Shown here: piece after piece, positions 1 through 14,092 of the stretch | How positions within the stretch are numbered: position 1 is the first letter of the stretch | How the letters are laid out: each line of letters begins with the position of its first letter | Position numbers and translations under genes: made by a program | The notes under the pieces: model-generated | Seen by the model: the letters and a program-made list of their open reading frames with translations, nothing else | Databases searched by the model: none | What the model was told of the DNA's origin: nothing | Origin: Bacillus sp. USDA818B3_A | GTDB taxonomy: Bacteria; Bacillota; Bacilli; Bacillales; Cytobacillaceae | Direction: 5' to 3' | Assembly: GCF_009928415.1 (NCBI RefSeq) | Contig: NZ_JAABNN010000004.1 | Span: 177,093-241,092, forward strand | DNA: 64,000 nt

Positions 1-1
1 T

Positions 2-19
2 TTGACAAAGATTTGTCAA
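2..19. repeat. 18-bp inverted repeat, operator-like
   Basis: Two 8-base arms, TTGACAAA and TTTGTCAA, are separated by GA and form a perfect palindrome-like element at the window edge. It lies about 40 bases beyond the eno terminator, so it probably belongs to the neighbouring gene outside the window, where it could be an operator. No adjacent gene is visible to test this. Confidence 0.4.
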
Positions 20-56
20 CTTTCTGACACATGTCCGGAAATGGATACAACATAAC

Positions 57-100
57 AAAAAAACCCCCGGAATTTCTGGATTATACCCAGATCCCGGAGG
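57..100 (-). terminator. Rho-independent terminator after eno
   Basis: On the minus strand a GC-rich stem built from CCTCCGGG and CCGGGGG, with an inner CTGG/CCAG helix, is followed by a run of seven T. It sits just past the eno stop codon and ends the glycolytic operon. Confidence 0.85.
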
Positions 101-109
101 TTAATAAAA

Positions 110-1420
<1,311 letters not shown>

Positions 1421-1434
1421 TTAATAATCATGAG

Positions 1435-3745
<2,311 letters not shown>

Positions 3746-4930
3746 CTATTTATCGTTTAATGCTACAACGCCTGGAAGTGCTTTACCTTCCATGAATTCA
3801 AGAGAAGCTCCGCCGCCTGTTGAGATATGGCTCATCTTATCTGCCAAATGGAACTTTTCAACTGCCGCTGCTGAGTCTCCGCCGCCGATTACGGAATATG
3901 TACCTTCTGATTCAGCTAGTGCTTCAGCAACTGCCTTTGTTCCATTTGCAAAAGTATCAATTTCGAATACACCCATAGGTCCATTCCAGATCACAAGCTT
4001 TGATTTTTTGATAACATCAGCATAAATTTCTCTTGTCTTAGGCCCGATATCAAGTGCTTCCCAATCTGAAGGAATTTCTTCAATTGAAACCACTTGTGTA
4101 TTTGCATCAGCTGAGAAATCATCAGCAACTACAACATCAACCGGCATGTAAAAATTAACACCTTTTTGCTTTGCTTTTTCAATGAAAGAGTTCGCAAGGT
4201 CAAGCTTATCTGCTTCTAATAATGATTTACCTACTTCATGGCCTTGAGCTTTTACAAAAGTATAAGCCAAACCGCCGCCAATGATGAGGTTATCAACTAG
4301 CTCTAGAAGGTTTTCGATTACACCGATTTTGTCCTTTACCTTCGCACCGCCGACAATCGCTGTAAAAGGACGTTCTGGATTAGAAAGAGCTTTGCCTAGG
4401 ACATCAAGTTCTTTTTCCATTAAGAAACCTGCAACCGCTGGAAGTAAATGTGCAATACCTTCTGTTGAAGAATGCGCACGGTGAGCGGCACCAAAGGCAT
4501 CATTTACATATACATCTGCAAGTTCAGCAAAAGCTTTTGCTAATTCCGGATCGTTCTTCTCTTCACCTGGATAAAAACGAACGTTTTCAAGAAGCAGGAC
4601 ATCGCCTTCAGTCATAGAATCAATGATTGCTTTAACTGAATCACCATATGCCTCATCAGCTTTTTTCACTTCATTACCAAGAATCTCAGACAGTCTTACA
4701 CCAACTGGAGTCAGGCGCATTTCTTCTACCACTTGACCTTTTGGACGGCCGAAATGGCTTGCAAGAATAACTTTTGCCCCTTGTTCTACTAAGTATTGAA
4801 TTGTAGGGATTGCTGCACGAATACGTGTTTCGTCAGTAATTTTTCCATCTTGCATTGGAACGTTAAAATCCACACGGCAAAAAACGCGTTTGCCTTTTAC
4901 ATCGATATCCTTAAGTGTTTTCTTGTTCAT
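3746..4930 (-). CDS. pgk: Phosphoglycerate kinase
   Basis: Transfers phosphate from 1,3-bisphosphoglycerate to ADP. The 394-residue length is typical. The N-terminal substrate loop [13 protein letters not shown], the [10 protein letters not shown] segment and the C-terminal nucleotide loop [12 protein letters not shown] are all visible. It is the first gene of the pgk-tpiA-gpmI-eno operon. A hairpin terminator separates it from gapA, so it probably has its own promoter in the 130-base gap. A TATACT -10-like element lies about 30 bases upstream of its ribosome site, but I could not pair it with a convincing -35. Confidence 0.97.
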   Translation of the reverse strand: MNKKTLKDIDVKGKRVFCRVDFNVPMQDGKITDETRIRAAIPTIQYLVEQGAKVILASHFGRPKGQVVEEMRLTPVGVRLSEILGNEVKKADEAYGDSVKAIIDSMTEGDVLLLENVRFYPGEEKNDPELAKAFAELADVYVNDAFGAAHRAHSSTEGIAHLLPAVAGFLMEKELDVLGKALSNPERPFTAIVGGAKVKDKIGVIENLLELVDNLIIGGGLAYTFVKAQGHEVGKSLLEADKLDLANSFIEKAKQKGVNFYMPVDVVVADDFSADANTQVVSIEEIPSDWEALDIGPKTREIYADVIKKSKLVIWNGPMGVFEIDTFANGTKAVAEALAESEGTYSVIGGGDSAAAVEKFHLADKMSHISTGGGASLEFMEGKALPGVVALNDK

Positions 4931-4998
4931 GTGTAAAGGACCTCCATCTTGCGGTAGTATACCGCTTCCGAGTTATATTGAAAGTTCAGCATTCAAGG

Positions 4999-5030
4999 AA
5001 AAAAGGAGGGGGAATCTTCCCCGCTCCCCT
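4999..5030 (-). terminator. Terminator between gapA and pgk
   Basis: The minus strand shows GGAG-CGGGGAA pairing with TTCCCC-CTCC, with one bulge and a two-base loop, followed by six T. It divides the cggR-gapA unit from the pgk operon and would give gapA a level of expression separate from the downstream genes. Confidence 0.75.
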
Positions 5031-5062
5031 TTGGAAAACATTAAATTATATAATCTTAAGGA

Positions 5063-6100
<1,038 letters not shown>

Positions 6101-6119
6101 CTATATTTTTTAAAAGGTA

Positions 6120-7142
6120 TTACCCTTTCAATAACGTTTTTGCCGCACCTTCATCGGTAATTAAAATCGTTGATTTGGGTGCCTGTTTTAAATAAGCCTT
6201 AATGGCTTTGGCCTTCGATTTTCCGCCTGCGACTGCTAGCACATTCGGAATATTCGCTAAATGTTCTAGCTGCAGACCAATGGTCAACACCTTGTGAACA
6301 ATCTCGCCTTCTTCGTTAAAATAATACCCGAAAGCCTCTCCGACAGCCTTCCCCTCTTCGAGTTTCCTCATTATATCAGGGTTGGTTTTCCGCCGATCAG
6401 CCATTGAAATAGCATCCCCTATTCCATGGAGAACCATGCTGGCTGATTGAATTAAAGTTAAAACCTCGTGAATATCAGGCTCTTTGATCAGAGATTCGTA
6501 TATTTCCGAACTGACCTGTCCTGGTACATATAAAACTCGATGCTTGGAATCAGTGTTATGCGCCATATTCGAGCAAATTGTATTTGCCTGATTATGTACA
6601 TCTTCACCAACCCCTCCCCTTGCCGGAACAAACAATAATTCCTTTTGGGTTAAATCGGGTGAAAGTCTTTCTGCGACAGCAGCCATTGTAGAACCGCCAG
6701 TCACAGCGATGATATTTTTCCCGCCAAGAAGTCTTTTCATACATATGGCAGTCGCTTTGCCGAGTTCACCTTTGACTAACGGCGATTCGTCACTATCTCC
6801 AGGGACGATCATCACCTTTTTAATGCCGAGCCGGTGTTTTAATTCTAGTTCCATGACGTCTATACCCTTTAGCTCACGCATTAAACCTTCTAAATCTTCA
6901 AGTAAATTTTTCCCTTCTGACGTTAAACTCATTCCTACATTATTTGTAGTAATAAGATTTTGGTCTTTGAGGAATTCTACTTCACTGCGAAGTATTCTTT
7001 CGGTAAGCCCAAGGCTGACAGCTAAGCTCCTTCTTCCTACTGGCTGCATGTATCCTATGTATCGTAAAATCGTGTGCCGCTTCTGCAGGATTTGAAGGAG
7101 ATCGGGTAATAATCTTTTTTGAATATCAATAAATGACTGCAT
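6120..7142 (-). CDS. cggR: Central glycolytic genes repressor CggR (SorC/DeoR type)
   Basis: A repressor of glycolytic genes whose inducer is fructose-1,6-bisphosphate. The N-terminal winged helix is at about residues 30-75 (VGRRSLAVSLGLTERILRSEV). The C-terminal SorC-type sugar-phosphate domain contains AVTGGSTMAAVAE and FVPARGGVGEDV, like B. subtilis CggR. I prefer the second methionine (MQSFIDIQ) as the start, giving 340 residues. The first ATG is only one base from the GGAG ribosome site, whereas the second has a workable spacing. The gene sits directly upstream of gapA, and its operator lies upstream of it, so the unit is autoregulated. Confidence 0.95.
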   Translation of the reverse strand: MQSFIDIQKRLLPDLLQILQKRHTILRYIGYMQPVGRRSLAVSLGLTERILRSEVEFLKDQNLITTNNVGMSLTSEGKNLLEDLEGLMRELKGIDVMELELKHRLGIKKVMIVPGDSDESPLVKGELGKATAICMKRLLGGKNIIAVTGGSTMAAVAERLSPDLTQKELLFVPARGGVGEDVHNQANTICSNMAHNTDSKHRVLYVPGQVSSEIYESLIKEPDIHEVLTLIQSASMVLHGIGDAISMADRRKTNPDIMRKLEEGKAVGEAFGYYFNEEGEIVHKVLTIGLQLEHLANIPNVLAVAGGKSKAKAIKAYLKQAPKSTILITDEGAAKTLLKG

Positions 7143-7173
7143 GAACTGCATGCTCCTTTATTATATGTAGTTG

Positions 7174-7209
7174 GTCTCAAAATGTCCACCCTAGACATAT
7201 TATGTCCCA
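7174..7209 (-). promoter_or_regulatory. CggR operator
   Basis: The minus strand reads TGGGAC-N6-TGTC-N4-GTGGAC-N6-AGAC. The known B. subtilis CggR operator is two direct repeats of CGGGAC-N6-TGTC separated by four bases. The spacing is identical and most positions agree. It lies about 30 bases upstream of the cggR ribosome site and contains a -10-like CATAAT. Confidence 0.85.
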
Positions 7210-7285
7210 CCTACACTAAAAAAAATCACCCCTGCTTACGGTTTTCATTTTAACAGGAGTAAAAATCGATTTCAACACATTTGAT

Positions 7286-7528
7286 TTAGTTTTTTTCTTG
7301 TAAACGGTTACTTATGTCAAATTTGTCAACAAATCCATAGCCCACTTCTTCTCCATCTAAATGAATCACCGGAATCATTAAGCCGTAGCGTTCTGTTAAC
7401 TCATCACTTGTTTCAATATCGATTTCTTCAAGTTGAATATTCCAAACCTCTCGAAGTTCTAAGATAGCATCTTTTGCTTTATTACAAAGTGGACATCGTT
7501 GCCGTGTGTAAAGAGTAATTTTATGCAT
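7286..7528 (-). CDS. Glutaredoxin-family thioredoxin-fold protein
   Basis: An 80-residue single-domain protein with the redox motif CPLC at residues 12-15 (YTRQRCPLCNKA), the conserved cis-proline in MIPVIHLDG, and a C-terminal helix. It belongs to the glutaredoxin-like DUF836 type. A dithiol reductase function is inferred from the fold; the partner is unknown. It starts 14 bases after the end of rpoN and is probably co-transcribed with it. This neighbour pair is, as I recall, common in Bacillaceae. Confidence 0.85.
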   Translation of the reverse strand: MHKITLYTRQRCPLCNKAKDAILELREVWNIQLEEIDIETSDELTERYGLMIPVIHLDGEEVGYGFVDKFDISNRLQEKN

Positions 7529-7542
7529 GTCTCAAAGTCCTT

Positions 7543-8865
7543 TCAATTAAACCGTTTCCTTTTGGATGATGAGGGTATTTTAAGCTGTTCCCGGTATTTA
7601 GCCACCGTTCTTCGTGAAACAAGTATTCCCTTTTGATGCTTTAATTGTTCTGCCATATCTTGGTCTGACAACGGCTTTTCTTTATTTTCCTTAGCAACTA
7701 ACAGACTGATTTCCTTTTTCACCTGTGTAGAGGATGTACTTTCCTCATCAGAGATTGTTTGAATGGTACTCGTAAAAAAGGTCTTTAGCGGAAAGGTCCC
7801 ATTAGGTGTTTGCACATATTTCTCCCGGACCGCACGGCTGACTGTAGATTCATGGATATCTAATTCATTGGCTATCTCCTTCATGGTCATGGGGATTAAA
7901 TATTCCCTGCCCTTTGCAAAAAAAGCAGGTTGTTTTTCTACAATTTTAGCTACAACCTTTGTAAGGGTCTCTTTCCTCTGCTCAATACTTTTTAAAATCC
8001 ACTGATAATCCTGGACCTTATCCTGTAAAAAACGGTTGACCTGCTGATTTTGATTCTGAAACTTTTGATAGTATGACTCATTAAAACGAATCCGCGGCAG
8101 AAATTCATCATACAGACGTACGGTTAATCCCTCATTCGTTTGTTCAATAATGGCATCCGGAATAATATAGGTGGTTACTTCCTGAAACAACAAGCCAGCT
8201 GGTTTTGGATTAAACTGCTGAATCTCATCAAATATCCCCTGTAAATCCTTCAGGCTTACTCCTAATTCTTTTGCAATTGGCTTCCATTTCTTTTCGGCGA
8301 ACGGGACAAAATAGTTTGATAGAATCGTTTGTGCCAGCTCATTGTCAGGATTTTTGTAATAACATTGCATGAGCAAACATTCTTGCAAGTTTCTTGCACC
8401 AATGCCAGCTGGTTCAAGCGTTTGGATGATGGCCAGGCATTCCTCAACGATTTCAAGGTCCATACGCAATTTATGAGCTATCTCGTTAAGGTTCCCTGTA
8501 AAGTAACCGTTTTCATCTAAGTTTTTAATTAAATGCCGAATAACTTTCATTTGATCTGCTGTTAAGTTTGTAATCTTAAGTTGAGAGATTAAGTATTCCT
8601 CAAGAGAAAACGGTTTGTCAGCAATCTGTTCAATCCAGTCTTTCTCGGTCTTCTGATGTTTCTTGCGATTGCGGTCGATTAGGGGATTCATCGGTTTGAC
8701 ATTCACATTCTCGATTTTCAGCAATGGATTTTCCAATGCCTTATCTTCTAAAAAAGCAGCCAGCTCCTGAGTAGAGTACTGTAGTAAGGCAATTGCCTGT
8801 GACAACTCCTGCGTCATTGCTAGTTTTAATGTTTGCTGCTGCCATAAACCTGCTCTTAAATCCAT
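7543..8865 (-). CDS. rpoN: RNA polymerase sigma-54 factor
   Basis: Alternative sigma factor for -24/-12 promoters, needing AAA+ activators (the gene is named sigL in B. subtilis). The 440-residue form begins MDLRAGLWQQQ, ten bases after an AGGAGG site. An upstream GTG would be too close to that site. Glutamine-rich region I (about residues 5-45) is followed by the core-binding domain and a C-terminal helix-turn-helix. The RpoN box is near residues 420-430 (SRRTVAKYRE) and a basic tail ends the protein. No -24/-12 promoter or enhancer-binding protein is obvious elsewhere in this window. Confidence 0.96.
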   Translation of the reverse strand: MDLRAGLWQQQTLKLAMTQELSQAIALLQYSTQELAAFLEDKALENPLLKIENVNVKPMNPLIDRNRKKHQKTEKDWIEQIADKPFSLEEYLISQLKITNLTADQMKVIRHLIKNLDENGYFTGNLNEIAHKLRMDLEIVEECLAIIQTLEPAGIGARNLQECLLMQCYYKNPDNELAQTILSNYFVPFAEKKWKPIAKELGVSLKDLQGIFDEIQQFNPKPAGLLFQEVTTYIIPDAIIEQTNEGLTVRLYDEFLPRIRFNESYYQKFQNQNQQVNRFLQDKVQDYQWILKSIEQRKETLTKVVAKIVEKQPAFFAKGREYLIPMTMKEIANELDIHESTVSRAVREKYVQTPNGTFPLKTFFTSTIQTISDEESTSSTQVKKEISLLVAKENKEKPLSDQDMAEQLKHQKGILVSRRTVAKYREQLKIPSSSKRKRFN

Positions 8866-8999
8866 CAGGCTCACCCCTCCTGTTCTTATTTTACACGATG
8901 ATTCCCTATCCGTGTGAAAATAATTGGCTTTCGCTGGCGCTTTGGATGGATAATTTGAACATTATATGAATCCCTATCTCTTTTAGCGATAATTAGATA

Positions 9000-9037
9000 G
9001 AAAGATCAGTGGTGAATATCTTCAGCACTGATCTTTC
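9000..9037 (-). terminator. Inverted repeat, probable tnrA terminator
   Basis: Twelve-base arms GAAAGATCAGTG and CACTGATCTTTC enclose a 14-base loop about 70 bases after the tnrA stop. The following T run is short and interrupted, so termination strength is uncertain. The perfect symmetry could also mark a protein site. Confidence 0.6.
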
Positions 9038-9105
9038 ATGAAATATTATTCTTCTAAAATGGTTCTATTCTATTTCAACTTTCTCTGTCCCTTATTAACC
9101 TATTT

Positions 9106-9414
9106 TTATTGATAGCGATTTTTATTAAAATGCGAATTGATTTGGCCGATAATCATTTTGTGTTTTTCTTTTTTAACTAACTCTTTGCGTATTTCATGTG
9201 TTTGGACACCTTCTTCAATTTGCTCTGCAATTTCCATAAGCCTTTCAATGTCAGAGAAAGAGTACTTACGCGTTCCAGAAGGGGTTCGTTCCGGAAAGAT
9301 CAGTTTACGAATTTCGTAATAGCGTATCTTCCGGTTTGACAGCCCCGTGATTTCAGTTACGATCCCGATTCCCATCACCTTTTTATCACGATATGATTGA
9401 TTATTGTCCACCAA
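9106..9414 (-). CDS. tnrA: Nitrogen regulator TnrA (MerR family)
   Basis: A transcription factor active under nitrogen limitation, held inactive by feedback-inhibited glutamine synthetase. The 102-residue protein has a MerR winged helix (SIGIV-type start [20 protein letters not shown], then [15 protein letters not shown]). Its C-terminal segment, GQINSHFNK, corresponds to the GQLNAHF tail that binds glutamine synthetase in B. subtilis TnrA. GlnR has a different, longer tail, so TnrA is the better call. Translation probably starts at TTG or the next GTG, with AGGAG upstream. It stands alone, with a TnrA box in its promoter region. Confidence 0.88.
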   Translation of the reverse strand: MVDNNQSYRDKKVMGIGIVTEITGLSNRKIRYYEIRKLIFPERTPSGTRKYSFSDIERLMEIAEQIEEGVQTHEIRKELVKKEKHKMIIGQINSHFNKNRYQ

Positions 9415-9456
9415 TATCCACTCCTATCCAATTTAGCTAATTAGTTACAAGTTATA

Positions 9457-9473
9457 TGTAATGTTTTCTAACA
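9457..9473. promoter_or_regulatory. TnrA/GlnR box upstream of tnrA
   Basis: TGTAATGTTTTCTAACA matches the consensus TGTNANAWWWTMTNACA at 16 of 17 positions and is nearly palindromic. It lies about 45 bases upstream of the tnrA start codon, which fits autoregulation as known for B. subtilis tnrA. Confidence 0.8.
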
Positions 9474-9868
9474 TTAATGAGAAAAATATGAGTCAAACTG
9501 TCATTGATTCAACCGAAATATTCAGAATATTTATTTACGTTAACTATTCTAACATGGTTTGTAAGGAAATCAATACAAAATCGGACTGTTAATTTCCAAT
9601 TTATTTCATATAAAAATGTTTAGGAGAAGAATGATATTGGTATGAATAATATTAAGGAAGAAACCAGGTTACTTATATCATCGGATGGAGGAAAAAGGTA
9701 CCAATTACTACAAACACTGGGTTCATGTCATTCTATTAATATAGAGGGGATAGCTAGTTAGCGTTTACAATAACAACAAAAAGCGCGGTCATCAGGGTAT
9801 TCATTTCTATTCTAATATTTTAATGCCGCTAAACACTTATTTTCTTAGAATAATCATTTTTTTGAGAT
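9474..9868. other. Intergenic region without a supported gene
   Basis: AT-rich spacer between tnrA and the tRNA terminator. The only open frame of note is a possible 39-codon plus-strand ORF at 9642-9761 (starting MNNIKEETRL). Its nearest purine-rich site (AGGAGAAG) is too far upstream, and I see no promoter. I do not call it as a gene. Confidence 0.4.
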
Positions 9869-9910
9869 AAAAAAAAAGATCACTTACGTTTTAAAAACGA
9901 AGTGACCTTT
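9869..9910 (-). terminator. Terminator after tRNA-Arg
   Basis: On the minus strand GGTCACTT and AAGTGATC form an 8-bp stem with a flanking CG pair, followed by a run of nine T. It begins five bases past the 3' end of the tRNA. Confidence 0.8.
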
Positions 9911-9914
9911 TTGA

Positions 9915-9986
9915 CGCGCTCGGCAGGAATCGAACCTGCATTTCAAGCTTCGGAGGCTTGCGTGCTATCCGTTGCACCACGAGCGC
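9915..9986 (-). tRNA. tRNA-Arg (anticodon CCG)
   Basis: A 72-base tRNA can be folded on the minus strand. The acceptor arms GCGCTCG and CGAGCGC pair. The anticodon arm is CAAGC-CTCCGAA-GCTTG with anticodon CCG, reading CGG. The T arm contains GGTTCGATTCC. The discriminator is G and CCA is not encoded. A single tRNA-Arg gene next to clpP is also seen in B. subtilis. Confidence 0.95.
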
Positions 9987-10116
9987 ATGATTATTAGCGA
10001 CTTTTATATTATATGATAAATTCTCTATAAATGCAAGTAGTGATTAGGTTTTAAATAAATCAGAAATGGTTATCCTGATGATGGGAAAGTTGTCGAACAT
10101 TTTAAAAGGCAAACTG

Positions 10117-10146
10117 TTTGACCTTTATTGACCATCAGTGTATGAT
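10117..10146 (+). promoter_or_regulatory. clpP promoter with CtsR operator
   Basis: TTTGACC-TTT-ATTGACC at 10117-10133 is the reverse complement of the CtsR heptad repeat (A/GGTCAAA-NAN-A/GGTCAAA). It covers a -35 TTGACC (10118-10123), which is 17 bases from a -10 TATGAT (10141-10146). CtsR bound here would block RNA polymerase, and heat or protein stress would relieve it (known in B. subtilis). Confidence 0.88.
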
Positions 10147-10192
10147 ACTATTACATAAGCTTTTACCTTTTATAATCAAAGGAGGAAGAAAA

Positions 10193-10795
10193 ATGAATTT
10201 GATTCCTACAGTTATTGAACAAACAAACCGCGGCGAAAGAGCCTATGACATTTATTCCCGTCTGTTAAAAGACCGGATTATTATGCTGGGAAGCGCAATC
10301 GATGACAATGTGGCTAACAGCATTGTTGCACAGCTATTATTCCTTGAAGCTGAAAATCCTGAAAAAGATATTACCCTTTACATCAACAGCCCAGGCGGAA
10401 GCATCACAGCTGGAATGGCGATTTATGATACGATGCAGTACATAAAAGCAGATGTTTCAACTGTATGTATCGGTATGGCAGCATCAATGGGAGCCTTCTT
10501 ACTTGCTGCTGGACAGACTGGCAAACGTTACGCATTGCCAAACGCTGAAGTCATGATTCACCAGCCGCTAGGCGGAGCTCAAGGCCAAGCAACTGAAATC
10601 GAAATTGCTGCTAAACGCATTCTTTTCCTTCGCGAAAAATTAAACGGCATCTTAGCAGAGCGTACAGGTCAGCCGCTTGAAGTCATTCAACGCGATACAG
10701 ACCGTGATAATTTCATGACTGCTGAAAGAGCCAAAGAATACGGTCTAATTGACAGCATTATCACACGTAAGCCAACTGAATTAGATAAAAAATAA
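10193..10795 (+). CDS. clpP: ATP-dependent Clp protease proteolytic subunit
   Basis: Serine peptidase that forms the double heptamer chamber used by ClpC, ClpE and ClpX. I place the start at [10 protein letters not shown], giving 200 residues, because GGAGG lies just upstream. The 25 extra codons of the longer frame would run through the operator and promoter. The catalytic triad is Ser98 (GMAASMG), His123 (MIHQPLG) and Asp172 (DTDRDNFM). The gene is monocistronic, with a terminator directly after it. Confidence 0.98.
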   Translation: MNLIPTVIEQTNRGERAYDIYSRLLKDRIIMLGSAIDDNVANSIVAQLLFLEAENPEKDITLYINSPGGSITAGMAIYDTMQYIKADVSTVCIGMAASMGAFLLAAGQTGKRYALPNAEVMIHQPLGGAQGQATEIEIAAKRILFLREKLNGILAERTGQPLEVIQRDTDRDNFMTAERAKEYGLIDSIITRKPTELDKK

Positions 10796-10800
10796 TCAAA

Positions 10801-10832
10801 AAAGCAATCGACTTCAAAGTCGGTTGCTTTTT
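10801..10832 (+). terminator. clpP terminator
   Basis: AAAGCAATCGACTT and AGTCGGTTGCTTT pair around a three-base loop and are followed by T residues, directly after the clpP stop. Confidence 0.85.
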
Positions 10833-10840
10833 AATTTACC

Positions 10841-10873
10841 AAAAAAAGGATTCAGTCTCTGCCGAATCCTTTT
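10841..10873 (-). terminator. crh operon terminator
   Basis: On the minus strand AAAGGATTC and GAATCCTTT pair around a ten-base loop and run into seven T, right after the crh stop. It faces the clpP terminator, so the two convergent units are separated. Confidence 0.85.
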
Positions 10874-10877
10874 CTCA

Positions 10878-11135
10878 TTAATGTTCTTTTTGAATAAAAG
10901 TAGATAACGCATCAATTGCTTTATCTTCATCTTCTCCATCTGCAATGATATTAATAGACACTCCAGAACCGACAGCAAGGCTCATTAGACCCATAATGCT
11001 TTTTGCATTTACTTTCTTGCCATCCTTTTCTAGAAAAATATCTGCAGAATAGCGGTTAGCCTCTTGGACAAACAGGGCCGCAGGACGTGCTTGAAGGCCC
11101 GTTTTCAATTTAACTTCGATTTCTTTTGTCACCAT
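10878..11135 (-). CDS. crh: Catabolite repression HPr-like protein Crh
   Basis: A regulatory paralogue of HPr. When phosphorylated on serine by HprK it acts as a co-repressor for CcpA. The 85-residue protein has Gln15 (TGLQARPAA) where HPr has the phosphotransfer histidine, so it cannot serve sugar transport. It keeps the regulatory Ser46 (AKSIMGLMS). The start at MVTKEIEV follows AGGAGG at good spacing; an in-frame upstream start adds six unlikely residues. It is last in the yvcI-rapZ-glmR-whiA-crh operon, as in B. subtilis. Its kinase gene hprK is about 20 kb away in this window. Confidence 0.96.
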   Translation of the reverse strand: MVTKEIEVKLKTGLQARPAALFVQEANRYSADIFLEKDGKKVNAKSIMGLMSLAVGSGVSINIIADGEDEDKAIDALSTFIQKEH

Positions 11136-11209
11136 AATCCAATTCCTCCTCAAGTTGATTTTTATATACTTGTTACTTATTACACAAATAAGAACATGGG
11201 ATTTTGACG

Positions 11210-12145
11210 CTAATTCCCAACACGGAGTTTATCAGCGATCTCATCTATTTTACGCAAGCGGTGATTAATACCAGATTTGCTAATGGCACCGCCAGACACC
11301 ATTTCCCCTAATTCTTTCAATGTCACATCAGGATATTGAACCCGAAGTTCCGCAATCTCCCTAAGCTTGTCAGGCAGAACTTGCAAGCCGACGGTAGAGT
11401 CAATAAAGCGAATGTTTTCTACCTGTCTGATCGATGCTCCAATTGTTTTATTTAAATTGGCGGTTTCACAGTTCACTAGGCGATTAACAGAGTTACGCAT
11501 ATCCCTGACAATCCTGACATCTTCAAAACGGAGCAAGGCATTATGTGCACCTACAATATTTAGAAACTCGGTAATTTTTTCGGCTTCCTTTAAGTAAGTG
11601 ATAAAGCCCTTTTTCCGTTCCAGCGTTTTACTGTTCAACCCAAATGTATTCATCAATTCACATAAAGAGTCATTATGCTCTTTATACAGTGAAGCTATTT
11701 CTAAATGATAGGAAGAGGTCTCTGGATTATTAACAGAACCTCCCGCAAGAAATGCTCCCCGAAGATAAGAACGCTTACAACACTTCTTTTTGATTAATTC
11801 TGGAGAAATATCATGAATGAAGGTAAAACCTTCCCCAAGTATCTTCGTATCTTCTAAAATTTCTTTGGCCTGCTCCGCCAATCGAACAATGTACACATTG
11901 TTTTTCTTCAGCCTCATCTTTTTCCGAACTAAAAGTTCTACTTGAATTTGATAGCTTTTTTTCAATAATGTATAGATTCTCCTGGCAATCGCGGCATTTT
12001 CTGTTTGAATGTCAACTACTAACTTACGATTTGAAAAGGAAAGGGAACCATTCATGCGGATCAGCGCTGATAATTCAGCAAGATTGCAGCATGTTTTCAC
12101 TTCCAAGTTAGTTAACTCTTTTTTTGTCTCCGAAGCGAAAGACAT
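11210..12145 (-). CDS. whiA: DNA-binding protein WhiA
   Basis: A 311-residue protein with an N-terminal degenerate LAGLIDADG homing-endonuclease fold (two halves, around residues 20-200, with [11 protein letters not shown] in the middle). The C-terminal helix-turn-helix is near residues 265-300 ([27 protein letters not shown]). In Streptomyces it controls sporulation. In Bacillus it affects cell division and chromosome segregation. It stands 52 bases after glmR in a conserved operon, and endonuclease activity is not expected. Confidence 0.96.
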   Translation of the reverse strand: MSFASETKKELTNLEVKTCCNLAELSALIRMNGSLSFSNRKLVVDIQTENAAIARRIYTLLKKSYQIQVELLVRKKMRLKKNNVYIVRLAEQAKEILEDTKILGEGFTFIHDISPELIKKKCCKRSYLRGAFLAGGSVNNPETSSYHLEIASLYKEHNDSLCELMNTFGLNSKTLERKKGFITYLKEAEKITEFLNIVGAHNALLRFEDVRIVRDMRNSVNRLVNCETANLNKTIGASIRQVENIRFIDSTVGLQVLPDKLREIAELRVQYPDVTLKELGEMVSGGAISKSGINHRLRKIDEIADKLRVGN

Positions 12146-12197
12146 CCCCTCACCACCTTTAAAAAGAAACTGCTCTTAATCGATATGGTTATACTTA

Positions 12198-13184
12198 TTA
12201 CGATTCATAACGCTTTTTAGTTTCATCTATTAGTAAATTATATAAAAGTTTGGCTACTTTTTTTGGATCGTGCCTTAAGGCCCCATTTTCTTGATAGGCA
12301 ATATCCGCATGAACGACCTCAAGACCAAGTTTAGATAACGCCGGCAGGTCGTAATGAACAGGATCCGCTAATTCCTCATTATAACGGAGCTGTACATCGG
12401 GCGGAATTTCTTCATTGTTCACCAGAATGGTATTGATAAAGGCACAGCTCATGTGATCATAGAGAGCCTTCACATGATCACTCGCTGTAAACCCGTGCGT
12501 CTCTCCCGCCTGTGTCATCAGGTTGCAAATATACACCTTTTTGGCATGAGAACGGCACAATTCATCCCCTAAGCGAGGGACAAGTAAATTAGGCAAGATA
12601 CTGGTATATAAACTGCCTGGTCCAATGATAATTAAATCAGCCTGACGAATGGCTTGAATCGACTCAGGTAAGGGCCTGATGCTGCTTTTAGAAGTAAGGA
12701 AAACCCGTTTAATTTTTTTCCCTGAGTAAGGGATTTTAGATTCACCTGAAACGATAGCGCCGTCCTCCATTTCAGCATGCAAGACAACGCTTTGGTTCGC
12801 AGCCGGCAGCACCTTCCCGCGCACATTGAGAATTTTGCTCATTTCTTGGATGGCATGAACAAAATTTCCCGTAATGGAGGTCATGGCAGCAAGAATTAAA
12901 TTCCCTAATGAATGACCGGAAAGTTCATTCGCAGTTTTAAAGCGATGCTGAAACATCTCCTCAACGAGCGGTTCAACATCTGACAGGGAGGCTAACACAT
13001 TGCGAATGTCGCCAGGAGGCGGAATATGAAGATTTTCTCGCAAGCGGCCCGAACTGCCACCATCATCCGCAACTGTCACAATGGCAGTGATATCAACAGG
13101 ATACTGCTTTAATCCCCGCAAAAGTACGGGTAATCCAGTTCCACCGCCAATGACGACAATGCGAGGCTGTCCTATCTCTCTCAT
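12198..13184 (-). CDS. glmR: Gluconeogenesis and cell-wall factor GlmR (YvcK)
   Basis: A 328-residue member of the YvcK/CofD-like family. Its N-terminal Rossmann-type motif [15 protein letters not shown] is followed by [12 protein letters not shown]. In B. subtilis YvcK (GlmR) binds UDP-GlcNAc and stimulates GlmS to direct carbon into peptidoglycan on gluconeogenic media. It overlaps rapZ by four bases, which supports coupling. The nearby rapZ homologue and crh suggest a carbon/cell-wall control operon. Confidence 0.94.
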   Translation of the reverse strand: MREIGQPRIVVIGGGTGLPVLLRGLKQYPVDITAIVTVADDGGSSGRLRENLHIPPPGDIRNVLASLSDVEPLVEEMFQHRFKTANELSGHSLGNLILAAMTSITGNFVHAIQEMSKILNVRGKVLPAANQSVVLHAEMEDGAIVSGESKIPYSGKKIKRVFLTSKSSIRPLPESIQAIRQADLIIIGPGSLYTSILPNLLVPRLGDELCRSHAKKVYICNLMTQAGETHGFTASDHVKALYDHMSCAFINTILVNNEEIPPDVQLRYNEELADPVHYDLPALSKLGLEVVHADIAYQENGALRHDPKKVAKLLYNLLIDETKKRYES

Positions 13185-14077
13185 GTTGTTTTTTCCTTTC
13201 TCCTCTCGATGTCACGATGCGAAACAATGGTTTTATAATCTTTTTGGAAGAAATGGCCGATACTTTCTGCCAATGCTACCGAACGGTGCTGCCCGCCGGT
13301 ACAGCCAATGGCAATGACAAGCTGTGCTTTCCCTTCCCTTTTGTAATGAGGCAGCATAAAACTAAGCAAGTCTGTTACCTTTTCCAAAAACTTCTGCGTT
13401 TCATTCCATTTCAATACATAGCTCGCAACGTCCTCATCCAGGCCTGTTTTCGGGCGCATATGTTCAATATAATGAGGATTTGGCAAGAAACGCACATCAA
13501 AGACTAGATCAGCGTCGATTGGAATTCCATATTTAAACCCAAAGGACATCACATTGACCGTAAACATTAATTGTTTATTCGTGGTGAATTCAGTTAATAT
13601 TTTCTCACGTAATTCACGTGGTTTCATCTGGGAAGTATTGTAAACCAATTGTGCTCTGCCTTTTAATTCTTCCAAAAGTTCGCGCTCCAGCGTTATTCCT
13701 TCAAGTGGAAGTCCGGTAGGTGCAAGCGGATGGGTCCGTCTTGTTTCCTTGTATCTTCGCACCAATGTGGCATCGTCCGAATCTAAAAATAAAATCTGCG
13801 GCGTTACCCAAGAGGTTTCGGCCAATTCATCCAATCCTTTAAATAAATGGTCAAAGAATTCTCTGCCGCGCAAGTCCATAACGAGGGCAACTTTATTCAT
13901 TTTATTCCCAGACTCTTTCATTAGTTCAAGGAATTTTGGAAGAAGTGTAGGAGGTAAATTATCAACACAGAAGAACCCCAAATCTTCAAAGCTTTGAACC
14001 GCGACTGTTTTTCCAGCACCAGACATTCCAGTGATAATGACCATCTGGGTTTCGCTTGTCGAACCGGTACTCATCAT
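13181..14077 (-). CDS. rapZ: RNase adapter RapZ family nucleotide-binding protein (YvcJ)
   Basis: A 298-residue P-loop protein with a Walker A motif at about residues 17-24 (GMSGAGKT). A second conserved block near the C-terminus, [15 protein letters not shown], is typical of the RapZ/YvcJ family. E. coli RapZ controls glucosamine-6-phosphate synthase through small RNAs. The Bacillus protein binds and hydrolyses nucleotides and affects competence, but its partner is not settled. It lies 15 bases after the nudix gene and overlaps glmR by four bases. Confidence 0.94.
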   Translation of the reverse strand: MMSTGSTSETQMVIITGMSGAGKTVAVQSFEDLGFFCVDNLPPTLLPKFLELMKESGNKMNKVALVMDLRGREFFDHLFKGLDELAETSWVTPQILFLDSDDATLVRRYKETRRTHPLAPTGLPLEGITLERELLEELKGRAQLVYNTSQMKPRELREKILTEFTTNKQLMFTVNVMSFGFKYGIPIDADLVFDVRFLPNPHYIEHMRPKTGLDEDVASYVLKWNETQKFLEKVTDLLSFMLPHYKREGKAQLVIAIGCTGGQHRSVALAESIGHFFQKDYKTIVSHRDIERRKEKTT

Positions 14078-14092
14078 ACATTCCCCCTATTT

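Noticed and set aside
9642..9761. 39-codon ORF after tnrA
   Set aside because: The ribosome site is badly spaced and there is no recognisable promoter or family.
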